This document shows positions 44,967 through 53,559 of a stretch of DNA of 64,000 nt, piece by piece. Numbering within the stretch: position 1 is the stretch's first letter; each line of letters starts with the position of its first letter. A program made the position numbers and the translations under genes. The stretch is from Rhodococcus opacus (lineage in GTDB: Bacteria; Actinomycetota; Actinomycetes; Mycobacteriales; Mycobacteriaceae), in the NCBI RefSeq assembly GCF_012396235.1, contig NZ_JAAXPA010000035.1:24585-88584 (forward strand). Direction: 5' to 3'. Under the pieces are notes generated by a model. That model ran no database searches. It was not told the DNA's origin and saw only the letters and a list, made by a program, of their open reading frames with translations.

Positions 44967-45767
44967 CTACTCACCTGTGAAGGAACCCGGACGCTTCTCC
45001 AAGAACGCGCTGACGGCCTCCCGGTGGTCGGCGGTGTGATGGGACAGCGGTTGCATGGCAGCGGACAACTCGAGCAAACTATCGAGACTCAGATGCTGGG
45101 ATTCACGCAAAAGCTTCTTTGCCATCCGCACCGAGTTCGGCGGATTGACCGCTACGCGCTCCGCCAGCCCGCGCGCCTCGTCGAGCAGCTGCTCCGGGGC
45201 GACGACCCGGGAGACCAGCCCCCATTCCAGTGCAGTCGCCGCGTCGACGCGGTCCCCGGTCAACGTCATCTCGGCAGCGCGAGCCGCGCCGATCGCGCGT
45301 GGCAGCAACCACGCTCCACCGTCCCCGGGAATAATGCCCAGCTTGACGAAACTTTCTGCGAAGAAGGCTGTGTCGGAGGCGATCCGCATGTCACACATGA
45401 GCGCGAGATCGCAGCCGGCGCCCACTGCGGGGCCGTTCACCGCCGCAATCAGGGGGACGTCGCAGTTGTACATCGCCCGAGGTATACGTTGAATTCCCTT
45501 CCGATAGCCCTCGCGCTGCTGGTGAGGCTTGCCTCCGAAGAGCCCGCGGCCTTCCGCCATGTCCTTCACGTTACCGCCGGCCGAGAACGCGGAACCGGCG
45601 CCCGTCACGATGACTGCTCTGGTCTCATGGCTGGCATTGACAGCGGCCACGCACGCTACGAGCGCGTCGATCACGTCCTCACCGGAGATCGGGTTGCGTT
45701 CTTCGGGCAGATTGATTGTCCAGGTCTCGATAACACCGTCGCGCTGGACGAGAACGGGATCATCCAT
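44967..45767 (-). CDS. Enoyl-CoA hydratase/isomerase
   Basis: This 266-residue crotonase-family enzyme starts at 45767 with AAGGAG upstream. The oxyanion segments are FSAGGNVKD near 61 to 69 and NGPAVGAGCDLALMCD near 111 to 126. Acidic residues remain at Asp120 and Glu138, and GDGG near 148 to 151 matches the second catalytic region. It may hydrate an unsaturated acyl-CoA or act as an isomerase. It stands alone, flanked by remnants; a broken Dabb gene faces it upstream. It could serve either catabolic cluster. Confidence 0.92.
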   Translation of the reverse strand: MDDPVLVQRDGVIETWTINLPEERNPISGEDVIDALVACVAAVNASHETRAVIVTGAGSAFSAGGNVKDMAEGRGLFGGKPHQQREGYRKGIQRIPRAMYNCDVPLIAAVNGPAVGAGCDLALMCDMRIASDTAFFAESFVKLGIIPGDGGAWLLPRAIGAARAAEMTLTGDRVDAATALEWGLVSRVVAPEQLLDEARGLAERVAVNPPNSVRMAKKLLRESQHLSLDSLLELSAAMQPLSHHTADHREAVSAFLEKRPGSFTGE

Positions 45768-45841
45768 GAAAGTTGCTCCTTGTGTGAGGGTCAATCAGTC
45801 ACGATGACTGACTTATAGTTGTTGGTCCCGACTTCGGCTGC

Positions 45842-46040
45842 CGTCCGCAGATTGTTCAGTATCGGCACGGCCGAGATCTCGGAATCAAGGACGGCAACGC
45901 CGACTACGCCGTTTCCGCAACATTTGATGGCATCGACGAGTTTCGCGCGTAAATGACACATCCCGACCACGTGAGGTTTGCCGAGGAGTTCGTCTCGGCG
46001 ATGGCTGAGACCTACTCATCGGTTCAGGTCGAATCTCCTC
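45842..46040 (+). pseudogene. Dabb-family gene with an in-frame stop
   Basis: From 45860 the frame reads YRHGRDLGIKDGNADYAVSA, then TFDGIDEFRA, a TAA at 45950-45952, and continues MTHPDHVRFAEEFVSAMAET to VQVES, the normal end of a Dabb barrel. A tyrosine is expected at the stop position, so one base change (TAT or TAC to TAA) explains it. The N-terminal third is absent or too divergent to see. It is a third relative of the genes at 25629 and 51387. Confidence 0.6.
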
Positions 46041-46225
46041 CTAGATCCAGGCCGCAGTGGCAGTCCGCCGAGTCGACGTGGTGCCCTACGCTCAGCAGGT
46101 GAGCGGAGGGCACCACGTCCAGTTGATCGGGGCGCCGACGTTCAGTGAGAACGGAGGGTGGGTTCCGGCCTCTCGCGCGACCGAGGTGGCCGAACGAGAA
46201 GTCGGAGTCGCTCGCCGAACGTCAG

Positions 46226-46426
46226 TCAGGCCGGCTTCGAGGCTCGTTCGGTCAGAGTCTCACCGCCGATGGCCCAATCGTCCTTCGACACTTCTTCGAT
46301 CGTCACCCAGACACTTGCCGGTTTCGCTCCTGTCGCATCCACGTATGCAGCGGTCAGCTTTTTCAATAGCTCGCGCTTCGCTTCGGCGGATTGGCCGGGG
46401 GTCTGGGTCACATGCAACAGCGGCAT
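46226..46426 (-). CDS. 4-oxalocrotonate tautomerase-family protein
   Basis: This 66-residue protein begins MPLLHVTQTPGQSAEAKREL, so after methionine removal Pro1 is available as the catalytic base, as in the tautomerase superfamily. The start at 46426 has AAGGAG seven bases upstream. KPASVWVTIEEVSKDDWAIG is the conserved second half. Such enzymes isomerise unsaturated 2-oxo acids during aromatic degradation, but no meta-cleavage genes are near. It lies between remnants and is one of few intact genes in the 44 to 47 kb segment. Confidence 0.88.
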   Translation of the reverse strand: MPLLHVTQTPGQSAEAKRELLKKLTAAYVDATGAKPASVWVTIEEVSKDDWAIGGETLTERASKPA

Positions 46427-46778
46427 AGCGTGCTCCTTGAGGGTTTTTGTTGGGAAAGGCACTCGACAAACCACTTCGCTAATCGAGATCAGTTGATCGG
46501 CGGGAACCGTGCCACGGCCAAGGGTAACAGCCTTGAGTATCGATTAAAAAGGTTGGGGTGCAACGAATATGATGATACAGGGTTGGTGTGTCGTGTCACT
46601 TTAGCTTGCAGTCAAGTAAGTGTCAGATAGCCATTCTTCATTGTGGATAAGACCATCTTCTCCGGGGCCTTCAGGGTTGATGGGCGAAAGCGCGCGGTAC
46701 GAACATGAGTTGTCTGAGCAATTGTGAAACACCATTACGAGATTGGGCGTGAATCTATGATCGAACTCGATCGCGACT
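46427..46778. other. AT-richer non-coding stretch
   Basis: About 350 bases, lower in GC than the genes around it. It contains the tautomerase promoter region; no gene, repeat or IS end is recognisable. Confidence 0.4.
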
Positions 46779-47018
46779 GGCCGCGGCTCCACGTGGTGGC
46801 CTCGACCGCCCCGCCGCACTGCGCGACGACGCCGAGGCGCTGCGGGAGGGGTGGCCGACGGCGCGACTTCTGCGAGTCAACGGGCTCGGGCAGGTTCGTC
46901 TCACGGAGAAGCATGTGCTGCTGGAACCGGGCTCCGACCGCTACTTCGAGCCTCCCGAGCATGCGGTGCTGCTCGGTGTCTTCGACGGGGACCACGAATG
47001 GGCAGTGCGGGGCGACGA
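46779..47018 (+). pseudogene. N-terminal fragment of a NudC-like NAD diphosphatase
   Basis: The frame reads GLDRPAALRDDAEALREGWP, then ARLLRVNGLGQVRLTEKHVL and PPEHAVLLGVFDGDHEWAVR. This resembles the N-terminal domain of NADH pyrophosphatase, before the zinc and Nudix domains, which are missing. IS3-type sequence follows within about 30 bases, so an insertion or deletion probably cut the gene. Confidence 0.5.
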
Positions 47019-47040
47019 AGGTTTCAATGATCGCTTACCT

Positions 47041-47330
47041 TCCAGGCCGGTGCGATGGCTCGCTTGGATCGAGTTGGACAAGGCGTTCGCGCTGTGGGGC
47101 GGACCCCCGCTGGTGTTGCGGATGGACAACGGACCGGAGTTCGTATCCACTGTGCTGCAACAGTTCTGCCGATCGGATCGGTACCTGTTAGATCTCGCCA
47201 GGGACACCGTGGAACAACGGACACATCGAATCCTTATACAACCGACTGCGGAAGGAATGCCTCAACCGCAATCACTGGACGAGTCAGCTCGAAGCGAGGG
47301 TCGTGATCGGAGACTTCAAGGACGCTAGGA
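47041..47330 (+). mobile_element. IS3-family transposase remnant
   Basis: The plus strand reads GGPPLVLRMDNGPEFVSTVL, the middle DDE aspartate region, then in a shifted frame GTPWNNGHIESLYNRLRKEC, NRNHWTSQLEARVVIGDF. This is the C-terminal half of an IS3-type OrfB. The rest and the terminal repeats are absent, and at least one frameshift is present. Confidence 0.8.
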
Positions 47331-47443
47331 CCGTTCGGGCGGCGACCATGTCAGTGAAGCCCACCGACCTTGCGAGCTCACCGGTGAGGGCCCGCATTGG
47401 GGAACGGTGCCAGCGGGCTCCCCTCGTCGAGTAATCGGCCCCG

Positions 47444-48697
47444 CTACTCCGGCAATACCCCGGAGCCGCGTAGACACGCAACCTCGTTCTCGGAAAGTCC
47501 GAGCTCGGCGAGAACAGCGTCGGTGTCGGCGCCGCGGTGGCGAGGGCCGAATCGCACCGAACCGGGGGACTCGGACAGCTTTACTGGTACGCCGATGCCT
47601 CGGTACCCGTCGCATTCGATCACCATCTTTCGGTGCCGCACCTGCGGAAGGTTGAGTGCCTCCCCGACGTTGTTCACGGCCCCCGAGGGAACACCGGCCA
47701 GTCGAAGTGCGGCGGCCAGGGCCTCGCGCTGCCAACCGCCGATGAGTCCGCCGAGGACCTTGCGCAGCTGTACTGCGTTCGCCATACGATCGGTATTCGT
47801 CGTGAACCGTGGGTCCTCGGCGAGCCCGGGCGCGTCCAACGCGTTGGCGAGCGACCGGAACTGCCGGTCGTTGCCGGCACCAATGAAGAACGGTCCGTCA
47901 CTGCAGATGAACGTCTCGTAAGGACAGATGGTGGGATGGGCGACGCCGGTGCGTTCCGGCGCGACGCCGGTAGCGAACCATTTGCCGGCGTGTGGGTGCA
48001 GGATCGACACCGCGCTGTCGAGCAGCGCGAGGTCGACAAGCTGCCCGCGCCCGGTCTCGCGCCGCACGTGCAGCGCCATGAGGATGCCGTTCATCGCATT
48101 GAGGCCGGTGATGATATCCACCAGCGGGATCCCGATCCGCATCGCCTCGCCGTCAGCTTCGCCGTTGATACTCATCAGCCCGGACAGTGCCTGAAGCACT
48201 GCGTCGTACCCGGGCGCGCCACCAAGCGGCCCGTCGGTACCGTACCCGGTGATCCGGCAGTGTACGAGGCGCGGGAACTCCGCGGCGAGTACTTCGTCGC
48301 CCAGGCCCCACCTCTCGAGCGTCCCGGCCTTGAAATTCTCGATCACGACGTCGGCCTCGGCGAGCATTCGGCGCAGGAGTTGCTGTCCTTCCTCGATTCG
48401 TAGGTCGACGCTGATGTTGCGCTTGTTGCGGTTGAGCCCGTCGAAGTACGTGCTGTGGTCTTCTCTGACGAACGGCGGGCCCCAACCGCGGGTTTCGTCG
48501 CCGGCTGGTGGCTCTACTTTCGTTACGTCCGCACCGTGGTCAGCGAGCATCTGCCCGCACAGTGGTCCGGCGAGCACCCGCGACAGGTCGACGACGCGAA
48601 TGTCTGTGAGCGCGCCAGTCCGCGGAGGCAGCGCGGCTGAATTGGAAGAGGCGTCCCAGGCGTCGGCCGAAAGGGCGTTGACTGTCGAGTTGGTCAT
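47444..48697 (-). CDS. Family III CoA transferase (CaiB/BaiF)
   Basis: This 417-residue enzyme moves CoA between acids through a glutamyl- or aspartyl-anhydride. It has the N-terminal RVVDLSRVLAGPLCGQMLAD near 34, VIENFKAGTLERWGLG, and the predicted catalytic Asp165 in GAPGYDAVLQALSG. TICPYETFICSDGPFFIGAG matches the family. It is the last gene of cluster B, 115 bases after the aldehyde dehydrogenase, and would activate the acid formed there. Codon choice is more GC-rich than in the four genes upstream. Confidence 0.93.
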   Translation of the reverse strand: MTNSTVNALSADAWDASSNSAALPPRTGALTDIRVVDLSRVLAGPLCGQMLADHGADVTKVEPPAGDETRGWGPPFVREDHSTYFDGLNRNKRNISVDLRIEEGQQLLRRMLAEADVVIENFKAGTLERWGLGDEVLAAEFPRLVHCRITGYGTDGPLGGAPGYDAVLQALSGLMSINGEADGEAMRIGIPLVDIITGLNAMNGILMALHVRRETGRGQLVDLALLDSAVSILHPHAGKWFATGVAPERTGVAHPTICPYETFICSDGPFFIGAGNDRQFRSLANALDAPGLAEDPRFTTNTDRMANAVQLRKVLGGLIGGWQREALAAALRLAGVPSGAVNNVGEALNLPQVRHRKMVIECDGYRGIGVPVKLSESPGSVRFGPRHRGADTDAVLAELGLSENEVACLRGSGVLPE

Positions 48698-48811
48698 GGC
48701 TGCTCATTCTGGTGGGTATTGAAGGGTCGGGCCGGCCGAGGGGGAAGGTAAATCATGACGCCTCTAGGCATCCAATTGAACAGGGAGTGGGGTCGGAAGG
48801 CTCCGAGGCGA

Positions 48812-50260
48812 CTAGACATAGATGGACCTGTATTCAAGATAGTAATCCAGCGCCTCAGGGCCGAATTCTCGCCCAATTCCGCTGTGCTTCACGCCACCGA
48901 AGGGGGAGCCCATGTCCATCGAAAAATAATTGATCCCCATTGTGCCAGACCTGATACGTGACGCGATATCTAGGCCATGCTCGTGATCCTCAGTAAAGAC
49001 GACCCCGCCCAAACCGAAGACGGTGTCATTTGCGATACGAACGGCCTCATCCTCGGACTCGTACGGGATAACGGAGATGACAGGACCGAATATCTCCTCC
49101 TGCGCCAGTCGACTGTTATTGTCCACGCCTCCAAAAATAGTAGGCGAAACAAACCACCCTCGCGTTAGGCCATCAGGCGGCTCGGCGCCGCCACGGACAA
49201 GCTGGAATCCCTCAGACTCCCCAAGCCGGATATAGTTTCTAACTCGCTCTCGGTGTTGATCGCTCACCATCGGGCCCAAAGTGACCGCGTCGTCAAGCGG
49301 GTCCCCCATCGCCAGATCATCCACATAGGCAGCCAGGACATCTAGAACTTCCCGGGAACGACTATGGGGAACCAAGATACGGGAGTTTGTGGTGCACGTC
49401 TGCCCCCCGTTCTTGAACACAGCGTCGTCCAGGCTCCTAGCGAAGACATCCAGATCCGCATCAGGGAGCACAACGGCCGCCGACTTGCCACCGAGCTCGA
49501 GCGATACCCTCTTAAGGGACCGGCCTGCCGCCTCGCCTATCGCCTGCCCTGCAGCCGTTGACCCGGTAAATGCAATCTTGTCCACACCCGGATGAGCCAC
49601 AAGGGCCTCGCCCGCGCGGACGCCACCAGCAACAATGTTGAGGACTCCAGGCGGCAGACCTGCATCTTCCGCTGCTTCCCCGAGCACGTAGGCGTCAAGC
49701 GCAGTTTCGGGGGCTGGTTTCAAAACGATAGTGCACCCAGCGGCGAGAGCAGGAGCGATCTTGGCCATAGCCAGCAACTGAGGATAGTTCCACGCAACGA
49801 TTGCACCAACAACACCGACTGGCTCTTGCCGCACAATGGTGTGCCCCTTCTTGCTGGGGCGGCGAGTCTCAAAAGGCCGTGCCTCGGCGAGCTCAGCCAT
49901 TGAACGCAGTATCGCTACCGGGGCCGCAGCGTTACTGATAATCGATAAAGGCCTAATCATGCCATTCTGCTGACTGACCAAGCGCGCGGTGGATTCTCCT
50001 CGGCGCTCGAGGCTATCGGCGAACCGCCGCATAGTCTCGGCCCGTTCGTGCGGGGTGGAACGCCCCCAGGGGCCGTTGTCGAGTGCCGCCCGCGCGGCCA
50101 AAACAGCTTCGTCAATCTCCGAAGGACCACCCATTGCGGCAACGCCCAGCGGCCGCTCGGTTGCTGCTTCTGCAATAGTAAATAATTCTGGGTCGACAGC
50201 TTCTCGCCACTGACCGTTAATATAAAACTGTCTGCGGTCGGCGCCACCGGCTGGGGGCAT
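48812..50260 (-). CDS. Aldehyde dehydrogenase (cluster B)
   Basis: This 482-residue NAD(P)-dependent enzyme has Asn158 (AWNYPQ), the general base Glu255 (LELGGKSAAV) and the nucleophile Cys289 (GGQTCTTNSRI). AGAGAGG lies six bases before the ATG. Threonine after the catalytic cysteine, in GGQTC, is typical of the betaine/long-chain aldehyde-type group. It should oxidise the aldehyde derived from the opened lactone to an acid for CoA activation (inference from order). Its DNA is visibly lower in GC than chromosomal neighbours, with AGA/ATA-type codons. Confidence 0.93.
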   Translation of the reverse strand: MPPAGGADRRQFYINGQWREAVDPELFTIAEAATERPLGVAAMGGPSEIDEAVLAARAALDNGPWGRSTPHERAETMRRFADSLERRGESTARLVSQQNGMIRPLSIISNAAAPVAILRSMAELAEARPFETRRPSKKGHTIVRQEPVGVVGAIVAWNYPQLLAMAKIAPALAAGCTIVLKPAPETALDAYVLGEAAEDAGLPPGVLNIVAGGVRAGEALVAHPGVDKIAFTGSTAAGQAIGEAAGRSLKRVSLELGGKSAAVVLPDADLDVFARSLDDAVFKNGGQTCTTNSRILVPHSRSREVLDVLAAYVDDLAMGDPLDDAVTLGPMVSDQHRERVRNYIRLGESEGFQLVRGGAEPPDGLTRGWFVSPTIFGGVDNNSRLAQEEIFGPVISVIPYESEDEAVRIANDTVFGLGGVVFTEDHEHGLDIASRIRSGTMGINYFSMDMGSPFGGVKHSGIGREFGPEALDYYLEYRSIYV

Positions 50261-50287
50261 AATGTAACCTCTCTAAAGTGGTCATAT

Positions 50288-50304
50288 ACCTTGTCTTCCA
50301 AGGT
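50288..50304. promoter_or_regulatory. Inverted repeat between the lactonase and aldehyde dehydrogenase genes
   Basis: ACCTTG and CAAGGT form perfect six-base arms around five bases, 28 bases upstream of the aldehyde dehydrogenase start. In this 222-base gap it could be an operator or a small stem between the lactonase and dehydrogenase genes. Confidence 0.35.
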
Positions 50305-50482
50305 TGCTTGCGAAAGACGATTACGGTCAATACGCTGCGGCAGCCAAACGAAGGGCAAAGCGCTGGAGCGTCTACAGTTGAAGCGAATGACTAGATGACT
50401 GCTCGGCACCGTACCGATCGGACCGTCTCGGGCCCGATCGAACTCCGTACGGACGGCCCACATCTAGGGAGATCAGGCCGGC

Positions 50483-51352
50483 CTACTGTGCGACGCCACG
50501 TCGATTCACCTGCGCGGTGCGGACGGTGCCTTGTGACTTACCTTCACCGAACTGCTCGAGAGTGGTCGCATTGCAAAACATGTACAGCACATCCAGGTCT
50601 GATCCGCCGAACGTGCACGCAACAGCCCAGGCGTCAGGCACCAGAACGGAATCGGTGATCTCGCCGCTCTCCTCAACGCGATAGAAGCCGCTCTCCGGAC
50701 CGTTGGTCAGGCCATTGCCGAACCAGACGCCACCTTCGGTGTCCAGTGCAATCCCGTCAGGGTGCATGCTCTCGTCGAGTTGTGCCCACACTCGGAAATT
50801 AGTCAAAGAACCATCGGCGTTTACGTCAAAAGCATCAATCCGGTGACCGAAAGTCTCCGCGAGGAGCAAAGTTCGACCGTCCGCACTAAGAGCAGCTCCG
50901 TTCGGGAATGTCGCATCGCCTTCAACTCTGCTTACGTTGCCCTCGGGTGTTACGTGGGCCAAAGTTGTTGCCTTCGGATCCTCAGCCCCGAGGTCAAAGC
51001 CAAAGTTACCAATGTAGGCATGTCCGGACGGCGATACCAGCATGTCGTTTGCCATTCCGCGGGCGATATGCGCGATATCGGCGTACTCGCTGACGGATCC
51101 GTCGGACGCGATTCGCACAACCTTCTTCTTCGTCGGATCCAAGAGGACCACTAAGACCGATCCATCCTGTAGGAAACCGAGCCCAGACGGTGACTCTTCG
51201 AGCGTCGCGAATGCAGTGTGGCTGCCGTCCTCTTCGAAATGAAGGACGTGCTTGCCAAAAAAGTCGCTGGCCCATAGTCGACCATCGTGCCAGCGTGGTG
51301 CTTCGAGGTAGCCATGCCCACTGGATATTGTCTGCAGTGAATGGTTCTTCAT
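50483..51352 (-). CDS. SMP-30/gluconolactonase-family lactonase (cluster B)
   Basis: This 289-residue beta-propeller lactonase is clearly related to the one at 24680. It shares LEAPRWHDG, an FGFDLGAEDPK-type loop, FPNGAAL and HPDGIALDTEGGVWFGN, which carry the metal ligands Glu, Asn, Asn and Asp. It lies 34 bases after the Dabb gene and follows the BVMO, the same order as in cluster A. It should open the lactone made by the BVMO. GC content is low for this organism, matching its neighbours. Confidence 0.92.
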   Translation of the reverse strand: MKNHSLQTISSGHGYLEAPRWHDGRLWASDFFGKHVLHFEEDGSHTAFATLEESPSGLGFLQDGSVLVVLLDPTKKKVVRIASDGSVSEYADIAHIARGMANDMLVSPSGHAYIGNFGFDLGAEDPKATTLAHVTPEGNVSRVEGDATFPNGAALSADGRTLLLAETFGHRIDAFDVNADGSLTNFRVWAQLDESMHPDGIALDTEGGVWFGNGLTNGPESGFYRVEESGEITDSVLVPDAWAVACTFGGSDLDVLYMFCNATTLEQFGEGKSQGTVRTAQVNRRGVAQ

Positions 51353-51386
51353 TGCCTGTCCTTTCGGTGGTAGACCTAGGCGCTAG

Positions 51387-51683
51387 TCACGCCTCAAATT
51401 GCACTACGGTGTATTTCGCCGCGAACTTGGAGAGCAGCTCCTTTGCGCGAATATGAGCAGGATGCACGTCGTACTCGGCATAGCCTGTTGGATCATGAAA
51501 CGCAGCGGAAATCCCGTAGTCGCTGCTCACGTCGCGCGAACTGATGTCTCTTCCATGAGCGTAGGCATGTAGCAGTTCTGCACATTCGGCGGACAGCTGA
51601 TCAAGCGCAATTGCGAAAGCCGATATATTCGAGTCATCGATCGGCCGGGTCCATGATATAGCGACCAAGTGATGAAAAGTCAT
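51387..51683 (-). CDS. Dabb-family small alpha/beta barrel protein (cluster B, intact)
   Basis: This 98-residue protein is the intact relative of the pseudogenes at 25629 and 45842. It begins MTFHHLVAISWTRP, has AYAHGRDISSRDVSSDYGIS in the middle, and ends KFAAKYTVVQFEA. The fold forms dimers; members include plant stress proteins and a polyketide cyclase (olivetolic acid cyclase), so binding or reshaping a small hydrophobic ligand is possible. Its ATG overlaps the BVMO stop (ATGA), showing translational coupling to the monooxygenase. The role in ketone breakdown is unknown. Confidence 0.85.
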   Translation of the reverse strand: MTFHHLVAISWTRPIDDSNISAFAIALDQLSAECAELLHAYAHGRDISSRDVSSDYGISAAFHDPTGYAEYDVHPAHIRAKELLSKFAAKYTVVQFEA

Positions 51684-53329
51684 GACACGGTCAGCCCATC
51701 GGTATATCCGGACTCCTTTTCCTTCTGCCAGAACTGCAAGTATGTCGGCACGCCGTTTAGATACTGCAGCATCTGCATTTTCTTGCCCGGAATGTTGCCC
51801 CCGTTATACCAAGACTTCGCCCGATTGAATAGCGCCGTGTCGTCGGTCTCGTTGATGTGCGCGGTCCAAGCTTTGTCCGCTTCAACTGTCGATTCGAAAC
51901 GGGTGAGTCCGTTTGACCGAAGAAATTCGAAAAAGTCGACCATGACCTCGCCCTGAAGCTCGGCGTTCGTGGACCCGTTCGCAAATGCAGCAGGACTCTG
52001 GGGGCCGTAGACGAAAATGGCGTTCGGGAACCCGGCTGTGACTGCTCCGAGGTACGCGTCTACGCCCTGGCTCCATTTGTCACGTAAAGTGACGCCATTC
52101 GCGTTCTGAACGTCGATCGAGGTTAGTGCGCCGGTGTTGTTGTTGAAGCCTGTAGCGAGAACGATAATGTCAAACTCGCCGTGCTCGACTCCGTCGGCTG
52201 TGCGAATCCCAGTTTCGGTGAATCCGACGATCGGGGTCTCTTTGGTGGAGACAAGAGAGACGTTCGTCTGATTCATCACCTCATAATAGTTTTGATGGAG
52301 GGCCGGCCGCTTGGCTCCGAAGGGATGAGGGGCGATTTCTGGGACCAGCAGCTCTGCTTTGACTGGGTCTTTGATCTGGGGCTTGATCTTGTTCTTCCAG
52401 AACTCATATGTCAGCGCATTTGTTTTGTCATTGAATAGATAGTCCGAGAAATTTCCCAGCCAGAATGCGAATCCGCCCTGATTCCATAGGCGCTCAAAGA
52501 CAGCATTGCGCTCGTCCTCTGGGGTTTCGACACCGCTCCGGGGGTCAAAGTCGTAGTCGATCGCTGCGTGGGTTTCGCGACATTTCGCGGCAACCTCGGG
52601 CATTTTGTTCTTGAGGGCGGCTTGTTCCTCATCATCCAAGTACTTCTGTTGCATAGGCAACGAAATATTCGGAGTGCGCTGGAAAACCGTGAGGTTTTCG
52701 ACTACTGGGCCTGCTTCCTGCACTACCTGAACAGCGCTTGCGCCAGTTCCGATAATCGCGACGCGCTTTCCCGTCATGTCCAGATCGGAACGCCATCGGG
52801 CGGTGTGAACCAGTTCTCCTTGGTACGCATCCATATCTGGGATGGATGGTGTGTAGGGTTCCGTGGTCGACCCTGTCGCGAACACCACAAACCTTGCCCG
52901 GAAAGTGGCTCCGTCCTGTGTTTCGAGGTTCCACATCCGCTGCTCTTCGTCGAACGTCGCGCCCACGACCTTAGTGTTGAATCGACTGTCCTTGCTCAGG
53001 TCCAGTTTGGAATCAACATAATTGAAATAGCTACGCATTTCCTCATGATCGGGGTACATCTGCGAGAAGTCCCAATCCTTCCAGAGGTATTCGTCAGTGA
53101 ACTGATATACCGGTGCGTGGCTGTCCACCCTTGCTCCCGGATAGCGATTGAGGCTCCATGCCCCGCCGAAACCGCCACTGGCTTCAAGGAGGATCACAGA
53201 GAATCCCCGGTCCCGAAGATGGCGTAGCTGATAGATGCCACCGAAACCACCACCGACAACGATGACGTCATAGGTAGGTGTTTCCGCAGACTGTGCCAGG
53301 TCGTTCTTTGGAGCGTGGATTGCGGTCAT
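51680..53329 (-). CDS. Baeyer-Villiger monooxygenase, type I (cluster B)
   Basis: This is a 549-residue paralogue of the cluster A enzyme. The ATG at 53329 follows AAAGG. The first nucleotide fold is VVGGGFGGIYQLRHL near 24, NRYPGARVDS lies near 61, and the second fold is IGTGASAVQVV near 193. The fingerprint reads YQGELVHTARWR (169-180): phenylalanine is replaced by tyrosine and the final proline or aspartate by arginine, while Gly171, His175 and Trp179 are kept. It should still be a functional oxygenase. It leads cluster B, whose lower GC suggests separate acquisition from cluster A. Confidence 0.94.
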   Translation of the reverse strand: MTAIHAPKNDLAQSAETPTYDVIVVGGGFGGIYQLRHLRDRGFSVILLEASGGFGGAWSLNRYPGARVDSHAPVYQFTDEYLWKDWDFSQMYPDHEEMRSYFNYVDSKLDLSKDSRFNTKVVGATFDEEQRMWNLETQDGATFRARFVVFATGSTTEPYTPSIPDMDAYQGELVHTARWRSDLDMTGKRVAIIGTGASAVQVVQEAGPVVENLTVFQRTPNISLPMQQKYLDDEEQAALKNKMPEVAAKCRETHAAIDYDFDPRSGVETPEDERNAVFERLWNQGGFAFWLGNFSDYLFNDKTNALTYEFWKNKIKPQIKDPVKAELLVPEIAPHPFGAKRPALHQNYYEVMNQTNVSLVSTKETPIVGFTETGIRTADGVEHGEFDIIVLATGFNNNTGALTSIDVQNANGVTLRDKWSQGVDAYLGAVTAGFPNAIFVYGPQSPAAFANGSTNAELQGEVMVDFFEFLRSNGLTRFESTVEADKAWTAHINETDDTALFNRAKSWYNGGNIPGKKMQMLQYLNGVPTYLQFWQKEKESGYTDGLTVS

Positions 53330-53559
53330 CGATTTGGACCTTTCGAACGCTGAGATGGGGCAGGGTTGCCGCTCGCTGTAGCCCTCTGATCGGAGGTGAT
53401 TAGAGGACCGAACGAGCTGGAGGGGAGCGAGACCTGGAACCTGTGTGACTGCGACCAAGTCTCGCTTGGGATGTGGTGTACACCATAGGCTTCAGCCTTC
53501 AAGTCCGCAACTAAAGAGAATAATTCATAACTACGTAAAACACGGACGCTTCAGTAGTG

